NCBI GenBank assembly: GCA_017555085.1
Contig: JAFZHD010000028.1
Span: 16,495 to 80,494, forward strand
DNA: 64,000 bases
Origin: Muribaculaceae bacterium
GTDB taxonomy: Bacteria > Bacteroidota > Bacteroidia > Bacteroidales > Muribaculaceae
Direction of reading: 5' to 3'
Position numbers and translations under genes: made by a program. Shown here one piece after another: positions 27,617-35,452 of this stretch. Below the pieces are notes generated by a model. That model saw only the letters and a program-made list of their open reading frames with translations, made no database searches and was not told the DNA's origin. The first letter of the stretch is position 1. The number at the start of each line of letters is the position of its first letter.

Positions 27617-28189
27617 ATGTCACAAATAGACGAAGATATCAAACTAGCTTGCGAAACGCTCAAAAAGGGTGGGGTGATACTTTATCCGACCGACACGGTG
27701 TGGGGCATCGGCTGTGATGCTACACGCAGTGATGCTGTGCGACGAGTTTATGAAATAAAGCGTCGTGCCGATAACAAAGCGCTCATTGTGATGCTTGGCG
27801 ATGTCAATGTTCTTGACCGATATGTGGACGAGGTGCCCGAGGTTGCCTATGACTTGATAGAGTTGTCAGACAAGCCGATTACTATCGTTTATGACCAAGG
27901 CATAAATCTTGCGCCCGAATTGTTGGGCGAAGATGGCAGTGTCGGTATAAGAGTAACGAGCGAGGAGTTTTCACAACGATTGTGTCGCGCATATCGTCGT
28001 CCCATTGTCTCAACATCGGCCAATGTGAGTGGTGAGCCGACAGCGGCGACATTTACACAAATCAGCGCAGAAATCAAATCGCAAGTCGATTATATCGTGA
28101 AAAGTAAGCAACGCGACAATGACGAACATCAGCCTTCGAGTGTCATAAAACTCGGTGCTGACGGCTCGGTGAAGATAATCAGAAAATAA
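27617..28189 (+). CDS. tsaC: Threonylcarbamoyl-AMP synthase
   Basis: A 190-residue Sua5/YciO/YrdC protein that makes threonylcarbamoyl-AMP from threonine, bicarbonate and ATP for the t6A37 modification of ANN-decoding tRNAs. Motifs include YPTDTVWGIGCDA, the KRR...KAL nucleotide/threonine pocket, and STSANVSGEPT. It is the short TsaC form, without the Sua5 C-terminal domain. It sits 21 bases after NDH-2 and 5 bases before the sugar transferase. Confidence 0.95.
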   Translation: MSQIDEDIKLACETLKKGGVILYPTDTVWGIGCDATRSDAVRRVYEIKRRADNKALIVMLGDVNVLDRYVDEVPEVAYDLIELSDKPITIVYDQGINLAPELLGEDGSVGIRVTSEEFSQRLCRAYRRPIVSTSANVSGEPTAATFTQISAEIKSQVDYIVKSKQRDNDEHQPSSVIKLGADGSVKIIRK

Positions 28190-28194
28190 CAAAA

Positions 28195-29613
28195 ATGATA
28201 GGCACAAAGAGACAAAGAGCAAAATATGTGGTCGGGGACTTTTTCTCGACCAACTTGGCTTGCTTATTGTTTAATGTTGTGCGCTATTATTTTGACAACC
28301 AAATCGTAGCCGACTACGGGTCGCTGACTCGCTTCTTGTCGTCGCCCATGGTTGTGGTCGGACAAGCGGTCTTCCCGTTAGTGTTGTTGGGCGTTTATTA
28401 TTTGTCGGGATATTACAACGGCGTATTTCTCAAATCGCGTCTTAAAGAATTTGTCACTACTGCAACCACAGCGTTGGTGGGTATGATAATCATCTTTTTT
28501 GTGGCGATTGTCAATGACCACATTGCAGGTAGAGCATTTGCCTATGAGTTGATGCTCTTGCTGTTCGGCATATTGTTTGTGCCGGTGTATTTGGTCAGAT
28601 ATAGCATTACCCGTGTAGCCACACGCAAAATTCATAATCGTGAGTGGTCGTTCAACACTCTCATTGTCGGTACTTCGGTTACGGCAACGAAACTTGAACA
28701 GCGTTTGCGCGAAATGAAAAAGTCGATGGGCTTTAATGTGGTGGGTTATGTGCAGATTCTTGACGGCGAACTTGACCGCGAATTGAATTTGCCTGTTTAT
28801 AAAATCTCTGAAATAGAAGAGGTGTGTGCCCGACTGAATATTAAAAATCTCATTGTGATACCCCACAGGCATGGGATTAAAGCGACAATGTCGTTGGTAA
28901 ACAGTCTGTTGCCACTTGATTGTCCTATTTATATATCGCCCGACTTGTATCAATTGCTTACCTCAAAGGTGCGCATCTCAAATGTCGTTGGCGAGCCGCT
29001 TGTCGATATATCACGCACCCAGATGAGTCCGAGCACTCGCAATCTCAAACGAGTGAGCGATGTTGTGATATCATTTTTCACATTGTTGCTGATTTCTCCG
29101 TTGTTGCTTGTGATTGCTATTTTGGTGAAATGCGACTCTCGCGGTCCGGTGTTTTACCGTCAGCAGCGCATCGGTTATCACAAGAAGCCTTTTTATATCT
29201 ACAAATTCCGTTCGATGAGGGTTGATGCTGAGGTCAGTGGCCCGGCACTATCGACACTAAATGACCCGCGTATCACTCGATTGGGTCGCGTGTTGCGTAA
29301 ATATCGCCTTGATGAGTTGCCCAACTTTTGGAATGTGCTTCGCGGTGATATGTCAATCGTCGGCCCTCGTCCCGAGCGAGAGTATTACATTAAGCAGATA
29401 TTGGCCAAAGCGCCTTATTATACATTGATTCATCAGGTCAGACCCGGTATCACATCATGGGGTATGGTTAAGTATGGCTATGCTTCTGATGTTGATGGCA
29501 TGATTGAGCGATTGAAATATGACCTATTATATATAGAAAATGTGTCAATGCTCGTTGACTTGAAGATTTTATTTTACACAGTACAGATAGTTGTTACCGG
29601 AAAGGGAATATAA
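28195..29613 (+). CDS. Polyprenyl-phosphate sugar-1-phosphate transferase
   Basis: A 472-residue membrane enzyme of the exopolysaccharide glycosylphosphotransferase family. Four N-terminal membrane helices span about residues 15-145, then a Rossmann-like domain binds nucleotide, and a fifth helix (VVISFFTLLLISPLLLVIAI) leads into the catalytic sugar-transferase domain with YRQQRIGYHKKPF, KFRSMRVDAE, KYRLDELPNFWNVLRGDMS and GPRPE. It starts glycan assembly on undecaprenyl phosphate (O-antigen, capsule or glycoprotein glycans). No glycosyltransferase cluster is nearby. Its stop overlaps the start of the ClC gene by one base (TAATG). Confidence 0.9.
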   Translation: MIGTKRQRAKYVVGDFFSTNLACLLFNVVRYYFDNQIVADYGSLTRFLSSPMVVVGQAVFPLVLLGVYYLSGYYNGVFLKSRLKEFVTTATTALVGMIIIFFVAIVNDHIAGRAFAYELMLLLFGILFVPVYLVRYSITRVATRKIHNREWSFNTLIVGTSVTATKLEQRLREMKKSMGFNVVGYVQILDGELDRELNLPVYKISEIEEVCARLNIKNLIVIPHRHGIKATMSLVNSLLPLDCPIYISPDLYQLLTSKVRISNVVGEPLVDISRTQMSPSTRNLKRVSDVVISFFTLLLISPLLLVIAILVKCDSRGPVFYRQQRIGYHKKPFYIYKFRSMRVDAEVSGPALSTLNDPRITRLGRVLRKYRLDELPNFWNVLRGDMSIVGPRPEREYYIKQILAKAPYYTLIHQVRPGITSWGMVKYGYASDVDGMIERLKYDLLYIENVSMLVDLKILFYTVQIVVTGKGI

Positions 29614-31418
29614 TGAAACTAAAAATACAAGAATTAAAACAAAAGGTATCTGACCTGTTCATGCGATTTGTGCTATGGCGTCAGCAGCACATCAAGGAAA
29701 AGACCTTTGTGATGATAATGGCGTTGTTTGTGGGCTTGTTTGCCGGTTTTGCGGCATTATTGCTCAAAACGCTCATTCATGTCATTTCCGATATGCTCAC
29801 ATCGCACGTGCACATCACGGGCGGTAACTACCTTTATCTCATTTATCCGGCGTTGGGTATTCTCATTACCGGCATTTATGTGAGATATGTGGTAAAAGAC
29901 AACATCTCTCATGGGGTTACTCGTGTGTTGCATTCCATATCGCAAAACAAGAGCCGATTGAAACCTCATAATATCTATACATCTGTTACGGCAAGTTCTA
30001 TTACCATCGGTTTCGGTGGTTCGGTAGGGGCCGAAGGTCCTATCGTTTACACGGGTGCGGCTATTGGGTCAAATCTTGGTTCGATGTTCCGTTTGTCGCC
30101 GCGAGTGTTGATGATTATGGTGGGGTGTGGTGCTGCTGCCGGTATTGCGGGCATATTCAAAGCCCCTATTGCAGGTATGCTTTTTGCCATTGAGGTGCTT
30201 ATGCTTGACTTGACAACGGTGTCGATTATGCCGTTGCTCATTGCTTCTATCACAAGTGCGACAGTAGCTTATATATTTACCGGTTATGATGTAGAGTTCT
30301 TCTTTGTTCAGAGCGAGCCGTTTGTGACTCAGCGTATTCCTTATGTTATATTGCTCGGTATTTTCTGCGGGCTTGTGTCGCTTTATTTTACTCGCGCCAT
30401 GAACATGATGGAAAATTTCTTCCGTCGTTTTAAGAATCCGTGGACTAAAACAGCCGTGGGTGGAGCCATATTGGCCGTGCTTATTTATCTCTTCCCTCCG
30501 TTATATGGCGAAGGTTATACATCAATCACATCGTTGCTTAATGGCAACACATCGTCAATCGTTGACGGTAGTATTTTTTATGGTGATGCCGATAGTGTGT
30601 GGTTTGTGCTGTTGTTTGTCGGCGCAATCATTTTGATGAAAGTATTTGCTACCTCTGCCACTAATGGCGGTGGCGGCGTGGGCGGTACATTTGCACCCTC
30701 GCTTTATGTGGGTTGTATGTCGGGTTTCTTCTTTGCCTATTTGTTCAATCATCTTGGTTTTGGACTTGAATTGTCGGTCAAAAACTTTGCATTGATGGGT
30801 ATGGCGGGCGTTATGTCGGCGGTTATGCATGCGCCGCTGATGGCAATCTTCTTGACGGCCGAGTTGACCGGCGGCTTTGACTTGTTCTTGTCATTGCTCA
30901 TTGTATCGACTATTTCTTATGGCACAATTAAGGTGTTTGAAAAATATAGTATCTACACCATGCGTTTGGCGCAGCGTGGCGAGTTGATTACTCACCACAA
31001 AGATAAAGCGGTGTTGACATTGCTCAAAATGGACAGCGTTATCGAAAAAGACTTTATGGCCGTGCGTCCCGAAATGTCGCTGAAAGAAATGGTTGATGTT
31101 ATTTCGCAGTCAAACCGCAATCTCTTCCCTGTTGTTAACAACGATAATGTATTGCTCGGCGTTGTGTTGCTTGATGATATTCGCAACATTATGTTCCGTC
31201 CCGACTTATATCGCAAGATGAAGGTGAACAGGTTTATGAGTATGCCGCCGGCAAAGATTGAGGTGGGAGAGAGCATGGAGCGCGTGATGAAGACATTTGA
31301 TGACACTGGCGCGTGGAACTTGCCCGTAGTTGAAAACGGCAAATATGTGGGCTTTGTGTCAAAGTCAAAGATATTCAACTCTTATCGCCGTGTGCTTCGC
31401 CACTATTCCGAAGACTAA
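29613..31418 (+). CDS. ClC-family chloride channel/antiporter with CBS domains
   Basis: A 601-residue protein with about 10-12 membrane helices. It carries the ClC selectivity signatures GSVGAEGP (GSGIP-like region), GIFKAPIAG (GKxGP-like) and GGVGGTFAPSL (GxFxP), and two C-terminal CBS domains starting near residue 470 (DSVIEKDFMAVRPE; VNRFMSMPPAKIEVGE) that usually bind adenine nucleotides and gate the channel. It is the last gene of the NDH-2 operon and is followed at once by a terminator. Whether it is a channel or a Cl-/H+ exchanger is not decided from sequence. Confidence 0.94.
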   Translation: MKLKIQELKQKVSDLFMRFVLWRQQHIKEKTFVMIMALFVGLFAGFAALLLKTLIHVISDMLTSHVHITGGNYLYLIYPALGILITGIYVRYVVKDNISHGVTRVLHSISQNKSRLKPHNIYTSVTASSITIGFGGSVGAEGPIVYTGAAIGSNLGSMFRLSPRVLMIMVGCGAAAGIAGIFKAPIAGMLFAIEVLMLDLTTVSIMPLLIASITSATVAYIFTGYDVEFFFVQSEPFVTQRIPYVILLGIFCGLVSLYFTRAMNMMENFFRRFKNPWTKTAVGGAILAVLIYLFPPLYGEGYTSITSLLNGNTSSIVDGSIFYGDADSVWFVLLFVGAIILMKVFATSATNGGGGVGGTFAPSLYVGCMSGFFFAYLFNHLGFGLELSVKNFALMGMAGVMSAVMHAPLMAIFLTAELTGGFDLFLSLLIVSTISYGTIKVFEKYSIYTMRLAQRGELITHHKDKAVLTLLKMDSVIEKDFMAVRPEMSLKEMVDVISQSNRNLFPVVNNDNVLLGVVLLDDIRNIMFRPDLYRKMKVNRFMSMPPAKIEVGESMERVMKTFDDTGAWNLPVVENGKYVGFVSKSKIFNSYRRVLRHYSED

Positions 31419-31440
31419 TTACACGTTATTAGATATATGT

Positions 31441-31470
31441 AATCCCCGACGCTCGCGCCGGGGATTTTTT
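31441..31470 (+). terminator. Terminator of the NDH-2/ClC operon
   Basis: AATCCCCG and CGGGGATT form the stem, followed by TTTTTT, 22 bases after the ClC stop. Confidence 0.9.
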
Positions 31471-31471
31471 G

Positions 31472-31610
31472 TTGCCGGTTATAGTGGCTATGGGATTATA
31501 GAGACTATGGTAGTAATAAAGGCTATGGTGTTATTAGCGGTTGTAGAAGTTATTGGGGTTATAGTGGCTATGGGGGCTATGGTGGCAATAGAGATTAATA
31601 GATACTATGG
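31472..31610. repeat. Degenerate Gly/Tyr-type low-complexity repeat
   Basis: Imperfect copies of GGTTATAGTGGCTATGG and shorter GGCTATGG units fill about 140 bases. Read on the plus strand they spell GYSGYG and SGYGGYGGN in different frames with stops between, so no gene is intact. It may be the relic of a Gly-rich protein tail or a simple-sequence tract. Confidence 0.5.
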
Positions 31611-31671
31611 GTTTTGGTTGCCTCTATAATTGCAATGGGAGTGTGGCCTGGTTGTGCCCAAGACACAAAAA

Positions 31672-31702
31672 AAAGAGGCTGTTTCTTTGAAACGGCCTCT
31701 TT
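31672..31702 (-). terminator. rpsO terminator
   Basis: AAAGAGGC and GCCTCTTT form the stem, extended by GTTTC/GAAAC, and are followed by eight T residues on the minus strand. Confidence 0.88.
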
Positions 31703-31728
31703 GTAATCGTCGAGTAGAGCAACAGTGC

Positions 31729-32004
31729 TTACTTTCTGATACCAAGCTCTTTTTGAGCGATAATCGCACGGTAGCGGTTGATGTCTTTTTTCTTGAGGTA
31801 GTCAAGAAGGCTACGACGCTTACCTACGAGCGCTTTAAGAGCACGCGCTGTTGTATAATCTTTGTGATTTGACTTGAGGTGTTCAGTCAAATGAGCGATA
31901 CGAACCGAGAATAATGCAATCTGCGCTTCAGGTGAGCCAGTGTCAGTCTTGCCCTTACCGTATTTCTCAAAGATTTCTACTTTTTGTTCAGAATTCAAGT
32001 GCAT
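31729..32004 (-). CDS. rpsO: 30S ribosomal protein S15
   Basis: A 91-residue four-helix ribosomal protein that binds 16S rRNA near the central-domain junction. Diagnostic segments are TGSPEAQIALF, LTEHLKSNHKDY and GKRRSLLDYLKKKD. It is monocistronic, with its own promoter and terminator, as is usual. Confidence 0.98.
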   Translation of the reverse strand: MHLNSEQKVEIFEKYGKGKTDTGSPEAQIALFSVRIAHLTEHLKSNHKDYTTARALKALVGKRRSLLDYLKKKDINRYRAIIAQKELGIRK

Positions 32005-32053
32005 TCCTAAAAAGTTTTGATGGTTAATAAATATGATTTTAATTTTGCGAGTG

Positions 32054-32084
32054 CAAAGTTAGTCAAAAAAAATGAAATGACCAA
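32054..32084 (-). promoter_or_regulatory. rpsO promoter
   Basis: On the minus strand TTG (32082-32084), a 20-base gap and TAACTTTG (32054-32061) lie about 50 bases upstream of the start codon. Confidence 0.75.
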
Positions 32085-32110
32085 CAGTTAACTCGTTATT
32101 TTTGTATCAA

Positions 32111-32446
32111 TTAGTCGAGATTGATTTTGTCCTTAGAGGGGTTGCGGTAGTGAATTTTGCCTTCGGCATATTCTTGCGCAGCAATAAGGGTGGGTTTGGG
32201 GAGTTTTTCGTAGTAACGAGAAATGTCGATTTGCTCGCGGTTTTCAGTTACTTCTTCGAGTTGGTCGGCGCTTGTTGAGAACTCTGTGAGTTTTTTGTCA
32301 AGGTCGCTTTTCATCTGTTCTGCGATTTGGTTGGCACGACGAGCGATGATGCTTACTGTTTCGTAAACATTGCCTGTGTCTTTTGACAACTCAATCATGT
32401 CGCGAGTGACTGTGTTGTGAGGAGCGTTTGATTTCTTGTAATCCAT
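32111..32446 (-). CDS. rpoZ: RNA polymerase omega subunit (Rpb6-type)
   Basis: A 111-residue protein beginning MDYKKSNAPHNTVTRD, with VYETVSIIARRANQIAEQM, the omega/Rpb6 core that clamps the beta-prime subunit. The C-terminal part (PTLIAAQEYAEGKIHYRNPS) is typical for Bacteroidetes. It follows bamD by 26 bases on the same strand, an arrangement common in this phylum (recalled knowledge). Confidence 0.9.
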   Translation of the reverse strand: MDYKKSNAPHNTVTRDMIELSKDTGNVYETVSIIARRANQIAEQMKSDLDKKLTEFSTSADQLEEVTENREQIDISRYYEKLPKPTLIAAQEYAEGKIHYRNPSKDKINLD

Positions 32447-32472
32447 AATTAAATGTATAGTTGTTAATTGTT

Positions 32473-33273
32473 TTAGTCGTTGATGTATTTGGTTGCAATG
32501 TGGTAGATGTTATCTGCCTCTTTGCGGTTGTGGCTGTCTGGGTAGTTGTTGATAAACGAATAGTATTCGTCAAGCACTACGCGAAAGCGGTCGGCCTTTT
32601 TCTCGTCAACACTTTGGCTCGCTTCTTGATAGCGGGCTTTCAATATCAACAATTCAAGTTCTTCTTTGTATTTTGAATAGGGGTAGTCTTTGATTGCATT
32701 TTTAGCTACAATGACTGCCGATTCATAGTTGTTGCCCATGTAGTTGCCCAAGTTATAGTAGAGTTGGGCGTTTTGAAGTTCTTTGAGCGTGAGTTTGTCT
32801 TGAAGCTCAAAGATTGCGTTTTGAGCGATTGTTACTTTGTCGCTTTTGGGGTAGTGGTCAAGGAAAGCTTGGAGTTCTTCAATTGCTTTGAGGGTGCCGC
32901 TTTGGTCAAGTTGTGATTCGGGTGAATCGAGATAGTAGCCATATCCGCAATAGTAGCGGGCCAACTCGGTGTACTTGCCTTTGGGGTAGCGAGTGTAGTA
33001 GGTATTGAAATATGCGCCTGAACTAACATAGTCTTTGTTCTCATAGTGGCTCAATGCCAACAGGTAGAGTGATTCTTCGGCTTTGGGTGTGCCTTTAAAC
33101 ACTGTGACGATGTCGGTGAGGATAGTCGAAGCCTGCACATACTTGCCGCTCTCGAATGCGCGCTTGGCGTAGTCGAGTTTGTAGTCATAGTCGGTGCTCT
33201 TTTGAACTTGGTAATACTCGCCGCATGATGTCAGCAAGGTGAGCAAAAGTGAGAATATGATGAGTTTGCGCAT
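32473..33273 (-). CDS. bamD: Outer membrane assembly lipoprotein BamD
   Basis: Start chosen at ATG 33273 (MRKLIIFSLLL), six codons after the first possible start, because it gives a clean lipoprotein signal ending LLTSC. The mature part has five TPR-like helical repeats (YAKRAFESGKYVQAS, AEESLYLLALSHYENKDY, YPKGKYTELARYYCGYGYY and later repeats), as in BamD, which supports beta-barrel folding by BamA at the outer membrane. It is the first gene of a pair with rpoZ. A TAACTTTG -7 box lies at 33296-33303 on the minus strand. Confidence 0.92.
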   Translation of the reverse strand: MRKLIIFSLLLTLLTSCGEYYQVQKSTDYDYKLDYAKRAFESGKYVQASTILTDIVTVFKGTPKAEESLYLLALSHYENKDYVSSGAYFNTYYTRYPKGKYTELARYYCGYGYYLDSPESQLDQSGTLKAIEELQAFLDHYPKSDKVTIAQNAIFELQDKLTLKELQNAQLYYNLGNYMGNNYESAVIVAKNAIKDYPYSKYKEELELLILKARYQEASQSVDEKKADRFRVVLDEYYSFINNYPDSHNRKEADNIYHIATKYIND

Positions 33274-33444
33274 AATATCAGTTTTTATCAAGATGCAAAG
33301 TTACAAATATTTGCCGATAATATAAATTTTTCAACCCACTTTTTGGGTTAAAAGAGGTTTATATTTGTTTAGAAAAGGCCCTTTGCTCACAAAAATAGGC
33401 AAAAATCAAGCGAAAGCCGGGTCGAGAGTGCGTTTGGGGCGCTT

Positions 33445-33804
33445 GTGATTCGCTTTTGGGGTTCAAACTGCCGTTGTTATGTCATCGCCATCATCAAGAG
33501 CGAGGAAAGGTTTTGGGAAGATGAGGACAAGCGAGGCAATGACAACGAAATCATTACCGAACTGCCCGACAACTTTAACAAATGGGCATCGCAGAACAAA
33601 GACCGCATCGCTCGTGCCGAACAACGAGGAACTCTGCCTTATTTCGTGCGTGACAACCGAGAACGAGTGAAACAGGCCGTCAAACAGGGCGATGTGATGA
33701 TGGAGAAGGAAGGTGGTTTGAAAGGTGGTGCAAAAGGTAGTCATTTAGGTCGCAAGGAAGAACATGAGGCATATGTTGCTTTAGCAAGAAAGGCAATAGT
33801 GTGA
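33445..33804 (+). pseudogene. Fragment of a phage minor head (Mu gpF-like) protein
   Basis: Recognisable sequence starts near 33497 (KSEERFWEDEDKRG) and runs to the stop at 33804. NFNKWASQNKDRIARAEQRG and PYFVRDNRERV resemble the C-terminal end of the phage head morphogenesis proteins found in Bacteroidales prophages, but the bulk of the protein is missing upstream, where the sequence is unrelated. The last codons overlap the next frame by four bases. It is probably the stump of a gene that was once fused to the papain-fold domain that follows. Confidence 0.55.
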
Positions 33805-34388
33805 CATCCTTGACTGAAGCACAAAAGCAGAATAGAAATCAGTTAGCTGAAATGTTGGGCATAAGAAACGATGAAATACAAGACTTTATGACACATGAAC
33901 AGGCTGATGGTCAAGAACCAAATACAGATTATCGAAAAGGTGGTGTTTATAGATTGAATTGTCAATCATGTGTAGTTGCCTATGAAGCACGAAGAAGAGG
34001 CCTTAATGTAACTGCTTTGGGTTATGATTCAACTAAAGGCAGTCCATCGGAGTTGTTGAGCAATGATTGTTCTCTCGCATTCCAAAATGCGAATGTGAGA
34101 ATAGTTAATCCCAAAGGGAAGCAATTAAGTCAAAAGATGATTGATGATGCTACCAAAAATCAAGGCCGATATTTCTTTGGATGGGATAAGAAAGGTGGAG
34201 ATGGACATATAATTATTGCCGAGCGAATGAAAGATAACACTTTAGTGTTTTATGACCCACAAATAGGGGAATATTTGGGTAATAATTTAATAATGCAATA
34301 TTCTAAAGGCATGAGTGTAAGCATCCTTAAAGTTGACACCTTATTGATGGATGCACAATTTGTTTCACAAATATTAAGAGTTATTTGA
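33801..34388 (+). CDS. Papain-fold toxin-like domain protein
   Basis: A 195-residue reading frame from GTG 33801. The motif NCQSC (C54/C57) followed by VVAYEARRRGLNV, H136 in GDGHIII and D152 in VFYDPQ form a Cys-His-Asp set like that of papain-fold (Tox-PL type) peptidase domains, which occur at the ends of polymorphic toxins and phage head proteins. It has no signal peptide. It overlaps the upstream head-protein stump by four bases in a different frame, so it could be a translationally coupled gene or the frameshifted C-terminus of one fusion protein. Activity is inferred. Confidence 0.65.
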   Translation: MTSLTEAQKQNRNQLAEMLGIRNDEIQDFMTHEQADGQEPNTDYRKGGVYRLNCQSCVVAYEARRRGLNVTALGYDSTKGSPSELLSNDCSLAFQNANVRIVNPKGKQLSQKMIDDATKNQGRYFFGWDKKGGDGHIIIAERMKDNTLVFYDPQIGEYLGNNLIMQYSKGMSVSILKVDTLLMDAQFVSQILRVI

Positions 34389-34616
34389 TTTATCAAGCAA
34401 TATAGGAACTAATGATGTGAATTCCATAACTAAATAAGGTTTATTGTTTTTGGTGTATGCTAATTGTGGCCATCCTGTATGACCACCTTGGGCAGAAGAA
34501 CAAAAATAACGATAATATTTAATTCCTTTATAGGTGTGAAAATACTCAATACCATCAAACAATGATGTATCAATTACCTGCTTGATAAGGTTGATGTCTA
34601 ATTCTTCTCGTGTCAT
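34374..34616 (-). CDS. Small protein convergent to the papain-fold gene
   Basis: An 80-residue protein (MTREELDINLIKQ...) with conserved-looking aromatic sequence HTYKGIKYYRYF and HTGWPQLAYT. No signal peptide or membrane helix. It overlaps the end of the toxin-like gene by 15 bases on the opposite strand and follows the 105-residue gene by 9 bases, so the two are likely one unit. I do not recognise the family. An immunity role is a guess from position only. Confidence 0.5.
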   Translation of the reverse strand: MTREELDINLIKQVIDTSLFDGIEYFHTYKGIKYYRYFCSSAQGGHTGWPQLAYTKNNKPYLVMEFTSLVPILLDKSNNS

Positions 34617-34625
34617 AGTTGTATT

Positions 34626-34943
34626 TTAATTCATATTACAAGCAATAAATAATGCAAGTGTGGTAGTGGTGATGGCTGAAAGGACAATGCTCGTTATCCA
34701 TCGCCAATCTATCGGATTGGGAAGTCGGGGATATGTATCCAAGTAAGCCAATCCTTTGATAGTGGGTTTGATGTCAATTATCTTGTCATATTCGGTTTTG
34801 TATATGATAAGTCCCTTCTCTTGGAGAGTGGACAGGGAATAATGGAATTGATTCAACGAAAGATTGCGAGGTTGCGATATATCTCCCTTGCAAACATTCC
34901 GAAAGAGTTCCTTTTCAAAGTCATCCAAATAAATCTTTTCCAT
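34626..34943 (-). CDS. Winged-helix-like protein with C-terminal membrane helix
   Basis: A 105-residue protein. The first 75 residues look like a compact winged-helix unit (FRNVCKGDISQPRNLSLNQF, LSTLQEKGLIIYKTEYDK) and the last 25 form a single hydrophobic helix (WITSIVLSAITTTTLALFIA). A tail-anchored sensor or regulator is possible. It has a promoter at 34963-34993 and is followed by the 80-residue gene. Confidence 0.55.
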   Translation of the reverse strand: MEKIYLDDFEKELFRNVCKGDISQPRNLSLNQFHYSLSTLQEKGLIIYKTEYDKIIDIKPTIKGLAYLDTYPRLPNPIDWRWITSIVLSAITTTTLALFIACNMN

Positions 34944-34962
34944 AATCTCGTAATTTTATGTG

Positions 34963-34993
34963 CAAAAATAATAAAAAACCGACATATACACAA
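34963..34993 (-). promoter_or_regulatory. Promoter for the two small minus-strand genes
   Basis: On the minus strand TTG (34991-34993), a 20-base gap and TATTTTTG (34963-34970). Confidence 0.65.
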
Positions 34994-35013
34994 CATTTTT
35001 GCCCACTTAATTG

Positions 35014-35044
35014 TTTGATAATTAAAGAATTTTGAGTATTTTTG
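35014..35044 (+). promoter_or_regulatory. Promoter upstream of phage-relic ORFs
   Basis: TTTG (35014-35017), a 19-base gap and TATTTTTG (35037-35044), with the next ATG at 35068. It diverges from the promoter at 34963-34993. Confidence 0.6.
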
Positions 35045-35067
35045 TAGATAAAGTTATACAGGAACAT

Positions 35068-35178
35068 ATGGACATAAAACTAATGCCGAGCATTATGCTC
35101 AAACTTTCGGACATTGAGCCGAACAAAGGGCGCAAATGCTATGCCCATTGCCCTATGGTTATGACAAAAGTAAGTTAA
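35068..35178 (+). pseudogene. 36-codon truncated ORF of likely phage origin
   Basis: It begins MDIKLMPSIMLKLSDIEPNK and ends after 36 residues. A proper promoter stands in front, so it was probably the start of a longer gene, now truncated. The family is not recognised. Confidence 0.35.
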
Positions 35179-35186
35179 ACAATTGC

Positions 35187-35210
35187 GAAGGGCAGGGTAA
35201 CTTGCCCTTC
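35187..35210 (+). terminator. Hairpin between the relic ORFs
   Basis: GAAGGGCA and TGCCCTTC form a perfect 8-base stem with an 8-base loop. No T run follows, so it may be a weak terminator or only an RNA hairpin. Confidence 0.4.
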
Positions 35211-35229
35211 TGCACCTAAAAAATACGAT

Positions 35230-35361
35230 ATGGCAAATGAAAAGAACTTAAAACCACCTCAAAGCACGAGTGAAGCAAGAGAAAGAGGCAAAAAAGGCGG
35301 TATCGCAAGCGGAAAGGCTCGTTTGGTGAAGAATGGAGTGGTGTCGGTTGGGATTTGTTAA
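35230..35361 (+). pseudogene. 43-codon stump of a phage packaging-type protein
   Basis: It starts MANEKNLKPPQSTSEARERG and continues KKGGIASGKAR. This opening is characteristic of small Bacteroides phage proteins (terminase small-subunit region). The frame ends abruptly in VKNGVVSVGIC, so the gene looks truncated. It supports a prophage origin for 33.4-35.4 kb. Confidence 0.45.
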
Positions 35362-35452
35362 AATTGTTTATTAGACTTAGTTTTGTGGGGAAATATGGGA
35401 ATTGTTTGGATAAGTGGGGTTATCTTTGCATAAAATTACATATCTAACTAAC

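Noticed and set aside
31330..31629. 99-codon plus-strand frame covering the end of the ClC gene
   Set aside because: It overlaps the CBS-domain coding region and the terminator, and its end is only the Gly/Tyr repeat tract.
33420..33480. tRNA-like T-loop (GGGTTCAAAC) near the phage relic
   Set aside because: No cloverleaf or acceptor stem could be formed around it.
35187..35210. Attachment-site repeat at the phage relic
   Set aside because: It is an inverted hairpin, not a direct repeat, and no second copy was seen.
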